Assembly (NCBI GenBank): GCA_026874595.1
Contig: CM049315.1
Span: forward strand, 5,950,664 to 6,014,663
DNA: 64,000 nucleotides
Direction of reading: 5' to 3'
DNA from: Sipunculus nudus
Taxonomy: Eukaryota > Annelida > Sipuncula > Golfingiida > Sipunculidae
Part shown: positions 46,977-57,524 of the stretch, one piece after another
Position numbering within the stretch: the stretch's first letter is position 1
Layout of the letters: each line of letters opens with the position of its first letter
Position numbers and translations under genes: made by a program
Notes under the pieces: generated by a model
What the model saw: only the letters and a program-made list of their open reading frames with translations
The model's database searches: none
Told to the model about the DNA's origin: nothing

Positions 46977-49349
46977 TTAAGGGGTTGCAGGAGGTGGCAG
47001 ATGCTCTACCGTCTGTAAGAACGTGTAAATGGCATCCTTGTTGTCCCTTGATGCAAGCAGGCGTGGGGTTAGGGAAGCTGACCCTGTTATACCCGTTTTG
47101 GCACCATTGTTAACCAGGCACTCGACCATTTTGAGGTTTCCGTCGATAACTGCAAGATGTAGAGGACTGTCGCCGTCTCGAGTTTTCACGTTCAATGCGG
47201 CACCAGACGACATCAGCACTTCCGCTGCGGCAACGTGACCCTTTGACGCGGCAAAATGAAGAGGCGTGAACTCGTCGCCATTTTTAGCATTCACGTCCAG
47301 ACCTTCCTGAAGTAATATCTGTACTATTCCGGAGTTGCCTCCTTTAGAAGCAGAATGGAGAACAGTGTCGCGAAAAGGTGTACAGATTTTAGGGTCAGCG
47401 CCCATATTCAATAGACTGGTTACGACCTCTTTATGGCCTTGCTCCGCTGCTACATGAAGACTTGTCCAGCCACCTGAAGTAGTCGTATTTACATGTTGGT
47501 GTTTTCCAGCCAGTAACTGGACGACAAGTTTTGAGTGACCGTTCACAGCAGCAAGATATAATGGGAAACTAGAGTCATTTAGGGTCAGGGTAGTGTCAGC
47601 TCCGGCTTGTATCAAGGCTGCGGCGATTTCCTTATACCCATTAAGGCAAGCAATGTGGAGAGCTGTCCAGCCACCTTCACTCTTCATGTTCACTGATACA
47701 TCAGAGGCAAGCAAGAATTTGACCAGTGGCAATTGTTCATGAAGCACTGCTAAGTGTAGGCAAGTCTGATCATCGACCGTCACCGCATCCAGATCCGCTT
47801 TTCCTCGGACCAGAGAATTCGCAACGTCGACATTGCCAGTAGCCCCGACACAGTGAAGAGGAGTCTGAGCACCCTTACCCACTTGATTCACATCAGCTTT
47901 CTTCATTAAGAGAAAATCAACTACACTTTTATGTGAATGCTGTACCGCTAAGTGTAAAGGGGCATAGCCATCACCGTTAGGCAAATTAATGTCAGCTTTA
48001 TTGAGGACAAGCGCTTGTACCATATCTTTGTTACCACTGCGCACCGCTATGTGTATCGGGGCACGGCCTAAGATATCCAGCTCGTTCACTTTAGAACCCA
48101 TCGACATGAGCGCCTGAGCAACTCGAAGGTTTCCGTGTTTCACAGCTATATGCAAAGGGTAGGCTCGGTTGTTATCGGGAACGTTCGGGTTGCATTTGAC
48201 ATCTAGGAGAGCCTCGGTGATGTCTCTGTTTTTGTCACGTGCTGCGATATGCAACGGGGTGGATCCTTCTGCATCAACGGTGTTCACCTTTCCTCCAAAT
48301 CTTACTAAAAGCGGTACAACCCTCAAGTCCCTATTTTGGATTGCTATGTGAAAACAAGTGATGCCTTTCTTTGTTGTCCTGTTTGGGTCGGCATCTTTTT
48401 TAAGCAACATCTCAACTAGCTCCACATTACCTAGATCAGTCGCTACGTGGAGGGGATCGTATCCTGAAACGTTGCCTATATTTGGATCAGCTTTCTTTGC
48501 TAATAACATTTCGGCGATTTCAGGGTTCTGTTGCTGGATTGCGAGGTATAATGAGGTACAACCGTCACTGTTTTGAAGGTTCACTTTAGCGTGGCGCTCT
48601 AGGAGAGCCGCCACTGTGTCTTTGTGACCGGAGTAGGTGGCGATTTGAAGGGGTGACCATCCTTCCTGGTTTGTATAGTTCAGAGGTCCACCAGCTTTCG
48701 CCAGGCTCAACACTGTGCTGGCGAATCCAAAGTGTGTGGCCAAATGCATGGGGGTGGAGCCATGTCTGTTCATCGGAGAGGGATTGGCCCCAGAGTCCAG
48801 CAACAGATCCACTAAGTCTCGTCTACCATGATAAGCTGCTAAGTGCAGAGACGTCCAGCCTTTGGGGCCTCTGACGTCAAGGTTCACCTTTGCATTAATC
48901 AACATCTGAACCGCACTTGTTGTACCTTTGCAAACAGCAAAGTGGATAGGCGCCCAGCCTCCTTTTCCCGCCTTATCCAAGTCGACCTTCCCTGACTGGA
49001 GGAGTTTGATCACATTCTCGTGGCCACGTCTTGCAGCAGCGTGCGCAGCCGACCATCCGTTTCCGTCAAGTTTATCCAACGATGCCCCGCCCTCCTGGAT
49101 CTGGGCAAGCACACTAGAGAAGCCGAAATCAGCAGCAGAAGTGATGGGTGACCAGCCCTCACGACCTCCCAGGCCGCAGCAGTCAGCCGATATGTCTTTG
49201 TGACGTAACATGAGACGCCGGATGTTCCGGTAGTCTTCTCGTCGTACATATTCCAGCAAGCGCTCGACGACGGAAGTGGGACTGGATTCATCGTCATTGC
49301 TTGTCGCCGACTGCAAACCAAGGGTTGTGCTACCTCTTTGCATCGGCAT
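46977..49349 (-). CDS. Ankyrin-repeat protein, 790 aa, coding region in one exon
   Basis: One open frame of 790 codons. Residues 1-60 are polar and contain SSPTSVVERLLEYVRREDYR. From about residue 62 to 777 there are about 22 ankyrin repeats of 33 residues (TPLHLAA...GH..VV..LL..GAD.N pattern, e.g. EGGWTALHIACLNGYKEIAA). No signal peptide, membrane segment or other domain is visible, so a cytosolic or scaffold role is likely; the partner cannot be told. On the - strand the ATG at 49349 is preceded by cgtttacag|C with a pyrimidine tract, a good 3' splice site, which puts a 5' UTR intron just before the start. The ATG two codons later is an alternative start. GC content is clearly higher than in the flanks, as expected of constrained coding sequence. 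Confidence 0.93.
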   Translation of the reverse strand: MPMQRGSTTLGLQSATSNDDESSPTSVVERLLEYVRREDYRNIRRLMLRHKDISADCCGLGGREGWSPITSAADFGFSSVLAQIQEGGASLDKLDGNGWSAAHAAARRGHENVIKLLQSGKVDLDKAGKGGWAPIHFAVCKGTTSAVQMLINAKVNLDVRGPKGWTSLHLAAYHGRRDLVDLLLDSGANPSPMNRHGSTPMHLATHFGFASTVLSLAKAGGPLNYTNQEGWSPLQIATYSGHKDTVAALLERHAKVNLQNSDGCTSLYLAIQQQNPEIAEMLLAKKADPNIGNVSGYDPLHVATDLGNVELVEMLLKKDADPNRTTKKGITCFHIAIQNRDLRVVPLLVRFGGKVNTVDAEGSTPLHIAARDKNRDITEALLDVKCNPNVPDNNRAYPLHIAVKHGNLRVAQALMSMGSKVNELDILGRAPIHIAVRSGNKDMVQALVLNKADINLPNGDGYAPLHLAVQHSHKSVVDFLLMKKADVNQVGKGAQTPLHCVGATGNVDVANSLVRGKADLDAVTVDDQTCLHLAVLHEQLPLVKFLLASDVSVNMKSEGGWTALHIACLNGYKEIAAALIQAGADTTLTLNDSSFPLYLAAVNGHSKLVVQLLAGKHQHVNTTTSGGWTSLHVAAEQGHKEVVTSLLNMGADPKICTPFRDTVLHSASKGGNSGIVQILLQEGLDVNAKNGDEFTPLHFAASKGHVAAAEVLMSSGAALNVKTRDGDSPLHLAVIDGNLKMVECLVNNGAKTGITGSASLTPRLLASRDNKDAIYTFLQTVEHLPPPATP

Positions 49350-49350
49350 G

Positions 49351-49372
49351 CTGTAAACGAAGGAAAAGAACA
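49351..49372 (-). promoter_or_regulatory. Probable 3' splice site before the ankyrin start codon
   Basis: Read on the - strand, TTCTTTTCCTTCGTTTACAG ends one base before the ATG. The pyrimidine tract and CAG fit a strong acceptor, suggesting a non-coding first exon further up (above 49.4 kb). The upstream exon was not identified. Confidence 0.6.
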
Positions 49373-49570
49373 GATATATTGGTCATCATCTTGGTCATCG
49401 TAGATACATCACATCTTTATAAAAATAAGCTGTACAAGGTTGAAACAAATAAAAATAAATTTAATTCCTGCTATGTTTTGATTAATCGGGCGTGGTCCAA
49501 GAACAGCATTATACCGCTTTATACTTCACCTGTATATCTATGTTTGCCAACAAATTATTTCCTCAGATAT

Positions 49571-50372
49571 TGTTACAGGTGCCCTTTTTATTGTGTGACA
49601 CGGGCGTAACTCGTGTTGTAGCGCCCGCGTGTTGCACTCTCAGTTTAATCCATATTGGTTGAACTCTCGTTGTCATGCTAGCTTGGGGCTTTCTCGCCTG
49701 AACCCTAATATGTTGAGACACAGCGTTCTTTGTTCTGGTATGTTCTTTGAATGTGTGTACTGTGTTAGGTTCTTTAGAATGTTCGAGCAATGGAAGGTTC
49801 TCGGCTGGAGGTAAAAAGTTATAAATTGGGGGCTGTGTTTTAGAGCCGGAAGAGAGGTGAGAGAATATTCCAGCGGACACGGAAGCGTGTAGAGTCAGTG
49901 TGTTGGACCTATCCGATTATCCAGTATTTTCAGGGATTCTATTTTTACTAACACTTTACAATATAGTGCTGCCTGTCTCCTGTTTACTTTCTGGATTGTT
50001 GCAATTGGACTGTTATTTTCCGAGAGAATTTTGTGTGAATTTCTCATCCGGCTCATACATTTTAAAGGACTTATCGCTGTGACAGTGGTTGTAGGTACTG
50101 TGCACTTTGTTTATTTTACTGTGTGATTGTATTGATTTGTTGTTATACTGCTGTTATACTGTGTAATTGTATTGATTTAGTGTATTGTGTAGTTAGGGTT
50201 GTTTTAAGAATAAATCATAGTTATTTGTTAACAAAAAACCACTGACTTCTTTATTCATTCCCCTAGACATTTCACGCTGCCTATTGTTGCAGAATCTGAA
50301 TTTTTTTTATCTCCTTGACAAAATTTATGTTCATCACGCATACGTGATCTGTTGATATTAGGTTACGTAACA
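49571..50372 (+). mobile_element. Solo LTR of a retrotransposon, 802 bp
   Basis: It begins TGTTACAGGTGCCC and ends GGTTACGTAACA (inverted TGTTAC/GTAACA). ATAT flanks it on both sides (49567-49570 and 50373-50376), consistent with a 4-bp target duplication. A TATAAAT-like promoter is at about 49820 and AATAAA at about 50210. No gag or pol sequence adjoins it. An inverted copy starts at 63522. It lies about 220 bp upstream of the ankyrin start codon. Confidence 0.7.
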
Positions 50373-50446
50373 ATATATTCCCGCCTGGAACCTGTCCTCG
50401 GAGTACTATCGTGTCGCCTTACAGCGCCCCGATCGAATTCTGGCAG

Positions 50447-51145
50447 GTTTATTGTCCCCCGCATCCGCGGAGCGGGGGACATTGAATTTGGTTTGTCTGT
50501 CTGTCTGTCCGTCTGTTTGTCTCTCTGTCCGTCCGTCAGGTTTCGTTTCCGTGCGATAACTTTCCTAAATATTACCCGATTTCATCCAAATTTGGGTCAA
50601 TGATTGCTGTCATGCATACCTTGGTTGGGATTGGTTTTGGAGTGTCTGGCTGGTGTCTGTCTGTCCGTCTGTCACTTTGTCCGTCTGTCTGTCAGGTTTT
50701 CGTTTCCATGCCATAACTTTCCTAAATATTATCCGATTGCATTCAAATTTTGGTCAGTGATTGCTCTCATGCTTACCTTGGTTGGGATTGGGTTTGGAGT
50801 GTCTGGCTTCTGTATGTCTTCCTGTCTCTCACTTTGTCTGTCTGTCTGTCAGGTTTTCATTTCCATACGATAACTTGCCTAAATATTATCTGATTTCATT
50901 CACATTTTGTTCAGTGATTGCTCTCATGCAAACCTTGGTTGGGATTGGTTTTGGAGTGTTTGGCTTTTGTCTGTCCGTCTGTCAGGTTTTCATTTCCTTG
51001 CTATAACTTTGCTAAATATTATCCGAAGTCATTCAGATGTTTCTCAGTGATTCCTCTCATGCTTACCTTGGTTTGGATTTGTTTTGAAGTGTCTGGCTGC
51101 TGTCTGTCTGTCTGTCACTCTGTCTGTCCGTCCTTCATCAAGCAT
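50447..51145 (+). mobile_element. Repeat element with GTCCCCCGC hairpin and about 155-bp core units
   Basis: The left end holds the hairpin GTCCCCCGCATCCGCGGAGC then GGGGGAC. Four to five tandem units follow, each with TCTGTCTGTC stretches, AACTTTCCTAAATATTA, a CATTCAAATTTTGG-type line and CTTACCTTGGTTGGGATT. No right terminal repeat was found. It carries no protein frame; the Cys/Leu/Ser-rich frames in it come from the CTGT repeats. Confidence 0.6.
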
Positions 51146-51423
51146 GAAAAACAACAAGAACCCCAAGCGGGGGAAATTAATTCCACGAATGGGCTTGTTT
51201 CTCCCTGTATCTTGAACGCATACTCCTTCGGCTGCCTTTCGGGGTACCCACTAAAACCTGGAAGTCGATTGCCGAAATTATTGATATATATAGCAATTAT
51301 AATAACACATGACACACCATTCACTCTTTTCTTCAGCTTTAAATTAAGAAAAACAGATTTTGTCAAGCAGGAACTTATTTTTTTTATTAAATCACAGCCA
51401 TGGCTGCTACAGAGCAGCTTATT

Positions 51424-53279
51424 AGCGAACCTGTGAGCTTATGCGATGGTGCGGCGGTGTCCGTCGAGCGTCGTGTGTCGTGCGTCGTCTGTACGTTAAC
51501 CATAGCTATCTCAAAAACGGCAGAAGCTAGCATCACCAAATCTTTTGCAAATAATCAGTCATCTGAAAAACTCTATCGGATTTTGTTTATTTTTTTGTAA
51601 CTGCATTTTCTTAGATTTTATAGGGAAAAGGCTAAAAAAGCTTTAAAAATCTTCTTCTCCGAAACTGTCACGCCAAATTCTCCAATATTTCATAGAAATG
51701 ATCCCTGGAACAATCTTTTGGCCGAGTTACAGGAGATTGAACTTAGTCATCTGTCCAAAAAAGCACACTAAAATTAAAATCTCAGAAACGGCTAGAGCTA
51801 TAATCACCAAATTTTATACCAATGTTTGTCACATATGTCATATCAGAAATTGAGGTATTGGTGGCGCCACCTACATTGATGTGATTTTACAAGAGAAAAT
51901 GTAATTTTAAACTCTTCTACCTTATACACTGATTTATGATGAAACTGTTAAGCTGATTGGTTTAAACTTTACAAGATTTATTATATGGTAAAGTTCTGCT
52001 AGTTTTATAAGAAAAGATTGTGTAAATGCAGCTTTAAAAAAACATTGTAGCCGATTGAAAAAGGCTTTCTGTGTTTAAAAACAGATTTGACGACATGCTG
52101 AGTTTCAGCAGCCAAGTCAAGAGGTCACTCAGTACAAACAGGTGGGGTCCACACATCACCATGGCAACTGACCTGGCTCTGGTGGGTGTCTAGACAATGT
52201 GTCTAGACGTCTAGACACAGCGTCTAGACGTCTAGACACAATGTCTAGATGCAGAATTCCCAGATTATTGCAACTATATCTTTCAACTGTTTGAAAAAAC
52301 TTGGTTTGCATTTTGAGTGAATCGGGTTTAACATCAGGTCACATGTGAACTGCTGCACCCTCATATTTGGTTGACCTCTGACCTTTCCTCGCTGCCCAGC
52401 GTCCATTTGTGCCTCTGTTTCCACACATAAACCCACATATCTCGGGAACCGTGTGACCGATCAGGCTAAAAATTTTGCACAGATGTAGCCCTTTGATAGC
52501 TTTATAACATACACTAAAAATGGTGGCGCCACCTGCAACCATTTTTGCACAGCGTCCATCTGTTCATCTGCCTTGGGATAAAATCATATCTCAGCAGTGG
52601 TTTGACTTTTCAACCTGAAATTTTGCAGGTTTATACATCCTTGACAGCTTTCTCGATTTTATAACTGGTGGCTCCACCTACATTCACGTTAATTCTGCAG
52701 ACATCCAAGCTCATATCTCGGGAACCGTGTGACCGATCAGGCTAAAAATTTTGCACAGATGTTGCCCTTTGATAGCTTTATAACATACACTAAAAATGGT
52801 GGCGCCACCTGCAACCATTTTTGCACAGCGTCCATCTGTTCCTCTGCCTTGGGATAAAATCACTCATCTCAGAAGTGGTTTGACTTTTCCACCTGAAATT
52901 TTGCAGGTTTATACATCCTTGACAATTATCTCGATTTTATGACAGGTGGCACCACCTACATTCACGTTTACGCTGCAGACATCCATGCTTATATGCAACA
53001 CACCTCACTCAATTCCCCTTGCCACTTAATCCATGCCTCACTTCACCCGTCCCATTCTGATTTCTGCGGATACACATAGTCGCTTGTCGACTACCCATAT
53101 TCTAGTTTTTAAATGTCCTAGTCTGACACTTTGCAGGTCCGAAACGTCCATTTTTCTGAAATCATAATGACTAAGGTAGATATGCACGACTTAAGAGGAT
53201 CAATATTAAATTTTAAAAATAAACCTCCATTCATACTCCCAAACTTTGCACAGGTTCGCATTAGGCCTGTAGGCCTTGT
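51424..53279 (+). mobile_element. Family A Helitron-like element, copy 4
   Basis: The left end is AGCGAACCTGTGAGCTTATG, the right end CACAGGTTCGCATTAGGCCT then GTAGGCCTTG. The internal terminus has the hairpin AGTCGCTTGTCGACT followed by CATATTCTAG at about 53095-53104. TCTAGAC palindromes occur at 52188-52250. This copy is the shortest and looks the least decayed at its ends. Confidence 0.7.
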
Positions 53280-53304
53280 ATATAAAATGCCCTCACTGAC
53301 GATT

Positions 53305-53450
53305 AGGTTCACCTCCTCGCCCCGCAGAAAATGTAGGTTATCCAGAAGAGAAGGGAGCTTTTCCCTCTTCTCAATATCAATTTGAGAGGCTGTAATGGAG
53401 ATGACATTTATGGCCAATATAAGAAGAAATGGTAACCATCCATCGATCAC
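53305..53450 (-). CDS. Possible first coding exon with signal peptide (unrecognised gene)
   Basis: On the - strand the frame starts MIDGWLPFLLILAINVISIT then ASQIDIEKREKLPSLLDN and LHFLRGEEVNLI, a convincing signal-peptide profile with cleavage near ITAS-Q. GTCAGT or GTGAGG donors follow at about 53303-53308, and GTCAGT is used three times in the exchanger gene. The rest of the open frame runs into family A element copy 4. No downstream partner exon was found; joining to the ankyrin frame needs phase 2, which these donors do not give. Confidence 0.3.
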
Positions 53451-53717
53451 TTAAATACAGGAGTACAGAATAACAAATAACAAATTTGCAAGCCCAGTGC
53501 TTTTCTTAAATCTTCATCCTTTTTTAATCTTCAGACATTTTGTAATTCACTTATGATTGTAAAGGACACCTGCTTTGCGCGAGATACATGTTTAAGTACA
53601 CAAGTGGATATAAATCCTGTCAATAGTAGTGAGAAGCAGCTTTTAAGAAAATTTGACATGTATTATTTTGGCATAATTCACAAAATGTTTTGAAAGGAAA
53701 TGGTCGAAAGCAATGAA

Positions 53718-53740
53718 CCCCCCCCCCCCCCCCCCCCCCC
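53718..53740. repeat. Poly-C tract (23 C)
   Basis: A long C run; similar runs of 14-20 C or G occur at 9917-9929, 45246-45260, 45911-45946 (interrupted, then CACACA), 56385-56400 and 60801-60820. They could form G-quadruplex or i-motif structures and are also common assembly trouble spots. Confidence 0.95.
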
Positions 53741-54000
53741 GGAAACCACAGTTTTGAATCCAAGCCTGAAATAAGCTTTGTTTATTCATTATGGATTTAG
53801 AACGGTTTGTCAAAAGTAACATGGGTAAAACGCTTTTACTAAGAAATATTTCAACACAGAATCTCTCATTGAGCCGCATCTTACTGCACGTTTTACACGG
53901 CACCGTCTCGCCTGAGTTGAGATGGGGTTTCAGAATCACGTACACGCCTTTTCACCATCCGTGTTGGTCTATGTATCCTGGTACATTAATATAAGACTCT

Positions 54001-55080
54001 GTGATAGTTATAGTTATAGTTTATATTTTATAAAATTATTTAGACATTCTTATTATATTCATATAATTCAATACTTAACAGCGGTTTACAAATCAAGAAT
54101 ACATACATAAAATTACATACAAAACATTTAAATAAATGATGTATAATTACATTACAAGCAAGATACAGAGCATTTAAAAACATTCAAACTGGGTATAAAA
54201 AGAAATTGACAAAAAAAATATGCATATAAAATTAGCTAAACACTCGCCTAAAAAAATAGGTGTTTAACCTCTTTTTAAAAATGGCAATAGAGCCAGCTGT
54301 CTTAATGTCTTTCGGCAGTGCATTCCAAATAAGTGGTGCTGCATACGTAAAAGCACGCTTACCGTAAGTTTCGGTGTTTGTCACAGCAGTGCAAAGCAGG
54401 TCTCTAAAATTTGACCGAAGAGATCTTTTACTGTTCTTCTCCTTTATCAGTTCCCTTAGATATGAAGGTAACATTTCAGATTTGTTTTTATACACTAAAA
54501 GAGCAATTTTAAAATCTATTCGTTCCCATATCGGTAGCCAGTGTAGAGTCTTTAGACATACATTTGCACTATCAAATTTCCTTTTAGCCAAAATCAGACG
54601 AGCCGCTGCGTTTTGTAATCGCTGCAATTTACTTGTTTGCTTTTCTGGTTAACTGAGAAACATTGAGTTTCCATAATCTAAGTGTGAGATCACAAACGCA
54701 TGAACCAACGTACACAAAGTATTATTGTCTATGTATTTCCTAATCTGCTTCAGTCTATAGTTGATAAAAACCTTTACTACGTACAGCATTTACATGTTCT
54801 TTCATACTCATGGTTTCATCAAATCATACCCAAATCACGCACTTTGTCTACCGCTTTAATCGAGATACTACCCACGTTTATTTCACTCAAAGTAAGTTTA
54901 CAAAGCTGTTGTCTACTTCCAAAGAGTGTAATTTCTGTCTTATTGTCATTTATTTTTAATTTATGTTTAAGCATCCACTCTCCACAGCACCAACAACGGC
55001 CTAACATATGAGTATTTCCAACATTTTGGAAAATGACCCTGTTCCAGCGACATGTTAATGATGCGGGACACAACAGGTAA
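54001..55080 (-). pseudogene. CR1-like non-LTR retrotransposon, 3' fragment, decayed
   Basis: The - strand frame 54627-54232 reads MQRLQNAAARLILAKRKFDS, LHWLPIWERIDFKIALLVYK, YGKRAFTYAAPLIWNALPKD, the conserved C-terminal region after the reverse transcriptase in CR1/jockey-type LINEs. Upstream, 54960-54819 gives WMLKHKLKINDNKTEITLFG and VDKVRDLGMI, the end of the RT domain. The stretch between has frameshifts and stops (a HLDYGNS block is recognisable). The 3' end runs to TATAAC-type short repeats near 54001. It is 5'-truncated and inactive. Confidence 0.85.
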
Positions 55081-55400
55081 CATAATATGTAAATACTGCT
55101 TCAATAAAGCAGAATGATACATGGAATCATTCTTTAGGTTATAAATCTATTTGATCTGTGATAAAAAAAATCTCTGTTTTTGATCTCCTATTGTTCTTGA
55201 TATTTTAACTGTAACATTGTTAGTGCAACCTAATACAGGAATATATCAGCATGTAGCAGGTCAGTATGTTTTACTGCTGTCGATGAATATATACACTTAA
55301 TTCGACAGAGGAGTGTGGGCAAGATCTTTGGTTGCCGGGCACTGCAGCTACGAGAACAATAGCTCCGTGTACCTTTGTATCTCTGTATCTATCAACTTAT

Positions 55401-55432
<32 letters not shown>

Positions 55433-56407
55433 GTGTGTTTTATGTGGGTACTTCATGTTTTGTTGTTCGATTTGAACAAATATTTGATAACTCTCACGTT
55501 TTCAAGCACAATCCAGTGATTATTTCTCCGAATATTTCTGACTGATAGATATTTAATATAACCAGTAAATTAGGATAATCGATGAAAGCACCAAGCCATG
55601 TCTAAGGTACTTCGTCTATGAGTGCGGTGCGGCATCTTTAGATCTTTAAAAAATACGTTTACTGGGCTCACGCTGGGGCGCATGTGGTAATTAGCTTTAT
55701 TTACCAAATATAACAAATGTATTGCCTTCATTTCTGCAAATCAGAAACAGCCTGTGGACTTCTGAAATCTCAATCCATAAACCTTCCAGAATCTATTTAC
55801 ACTGCTCTTTCGTTGGGACATTTCGTTTACGTATAAAAAGGCAAATCGATCCCCAAACAGGAATCTCCCACAGAGACAAAAACTTCTTGAATTAGTAACC
55901 GGCAACACCAGACCCAGTGATGTTGATACCTGGCAACATTTGATTGATTCGGTGTTTACATTTTCATCTAACACACGTTGAAGTTATGATTAATTTAATG
56001 AGAGGATTCTACCTAGCATCCATGGATACTGGATCAAACCACAAAACAGATTCCTACCTAACAATCTTTAATACTCTACATTTCATGAAGGTTCATATAC
56101 ATGCACCTATTGATGTTGCGTCTCAGCACAAATTGATGTATGAAACGATAGACCCCGAGCGCTCTAGGTAGGGGAATCTATCAAATCCGCCCTAATCGCT
56201 CCTTCAGCAACGAAAAAGTCTAAATATCAGGCTTAACTATACAGGGAGATTTAGAGAAACCAAAGCTTAAAGGTGCTAGATGAATAGCTTAATGTACATG
56301 AAATAAATGTTGATTGACACAACATCAAGCCCATTCAGTTATTGATATCAGGGGTGTCAATACGGGGATGGTGGTAAATGTCAACCCCCCCCCCCCCCCC
56401 GCCATTC
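55081..56407. other. Intergenic sequence, nothing recognised
   Basis: Contains a CT-rich run at 55405-55432 and short frames without family features. No repeat ends or RNA genes are recognised. Confidence 0.5.
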
Positions 56408-57288
56408 AGAAAAAAATATTTGAAGTGGCTAAATAGCCGGCAGGGTGCCGGCAGTTTAGTCCACAGCTAAACAGTCGGCAGGGGAATTGACCTTGCCGGC
56501 AGTCTACCCCACTGGCTAAACTGCCGGCAAATTAATGTATGCTCTATTTCAGTCTATTTCAGTATTATACACTCAGTACTTTCCATTATTATTTGGACAA
56601 TGAGCTGACAATAAAGTGTTGACTTACCAAATTATCTATTTTGCTGGTCTATATTTAATAAGTATATGTTTAGTACTTATGAGTAGGTATTAAAAGTGCA
56701 CATTTGTGATATTTACTAGTACTTTTTTATAAATTTTCTTATACAAATTGCAATATTTACAGGATAGTTTATGGATTTTGTGATAAAAATATACCAGAAA
56801 TGTGTGTTCAGAGACTGTTTATAGTTTATACACTAGTGTGCTTATGAGCAAACAATTAATTAGTGTGTGAAAAAAAATCAGGATATGTAAAATAAATGGC
56901 CAAAGGATCAGCTAATTACTTGATCAAAGGTAGAATCAAACAATCTTACACCACACCCAATTCAAGCTGTTGAGCCTAGCTATTGTGTTGTGAGATGGTG
57001 CAAGATATATCCACACCAAATGGCATTTCTTACAAAAAGGCTATCAAAATATCTAATTTGGTAAGTCAGCACTATATTGTCAGCTCATTATCAAAATAAT
57101 AATGAAAAATACAGATTATCACACTGAAATAGAGCATACAATGTTACATTCATTTGCCAACAGTCAGTCAGCCAGTGGGCTAGACTGCCGGCAAGGTCAA
57201 TATTCCCTGCCGGCTGTTTAGCCTGTGGACTAAACTGCCGGCACCCTGCCGGCTGTTCAGCCACTTCCAAAAATATTCATATGTTAGA
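56408..57288. mobile_element. Foldback element with about 240-bp inverted arms
   Basis: The left arm, 56408-56650, and right arm, 57045-57288, are inverted copies: both carry GCCGGCAGGGTGCCGGCAG, TTGACCTTGCCGGCAGTCTA, ATGCTCTATTTCAG and TTACCAAATTA in mirrored order. Inside each arm GCCGGCAG occurs four or so times. The 400-bp loop is AT-rich and holds no frame. Outer ends read AATATTTGAAGTGGCT and its mirror; no clear target duplication was found. Confidence 0.85.
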
Positions 57289-57472
57289 AATAAAATGAAA
57301 TAAATTAAACATTAGAATTACAGACTTTGGTTCCGTTTCTGGGTTTACTTTGAAACATAATTTATCTACACCTACTTTAGAATTAATCTATATTGGAAAC
57401 ATAACATCTTATTTTATAAAACCTTATACATAATTGTTATGTATTTGAAATGTGCTACACATACAATAAAAG

Positions 57473-57475
<3 letters not shown>

Positions 57476-57521
<46 letters not shown>
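57476..57521. repeat. (AT)n microsatellite
   Basis: About 23 AT dinucleotides just right of the foldback element. Confidence 0.95.

Positions 57522-57524
<3 letters not shown>

Noticed and set aside
50352-51436. Overlapping Cys/Leu/Ser-rich frames suggesting a membrane protein
   Set aside because: They come from CTGT-rich tandem units of a repeat element and shift frame between units.
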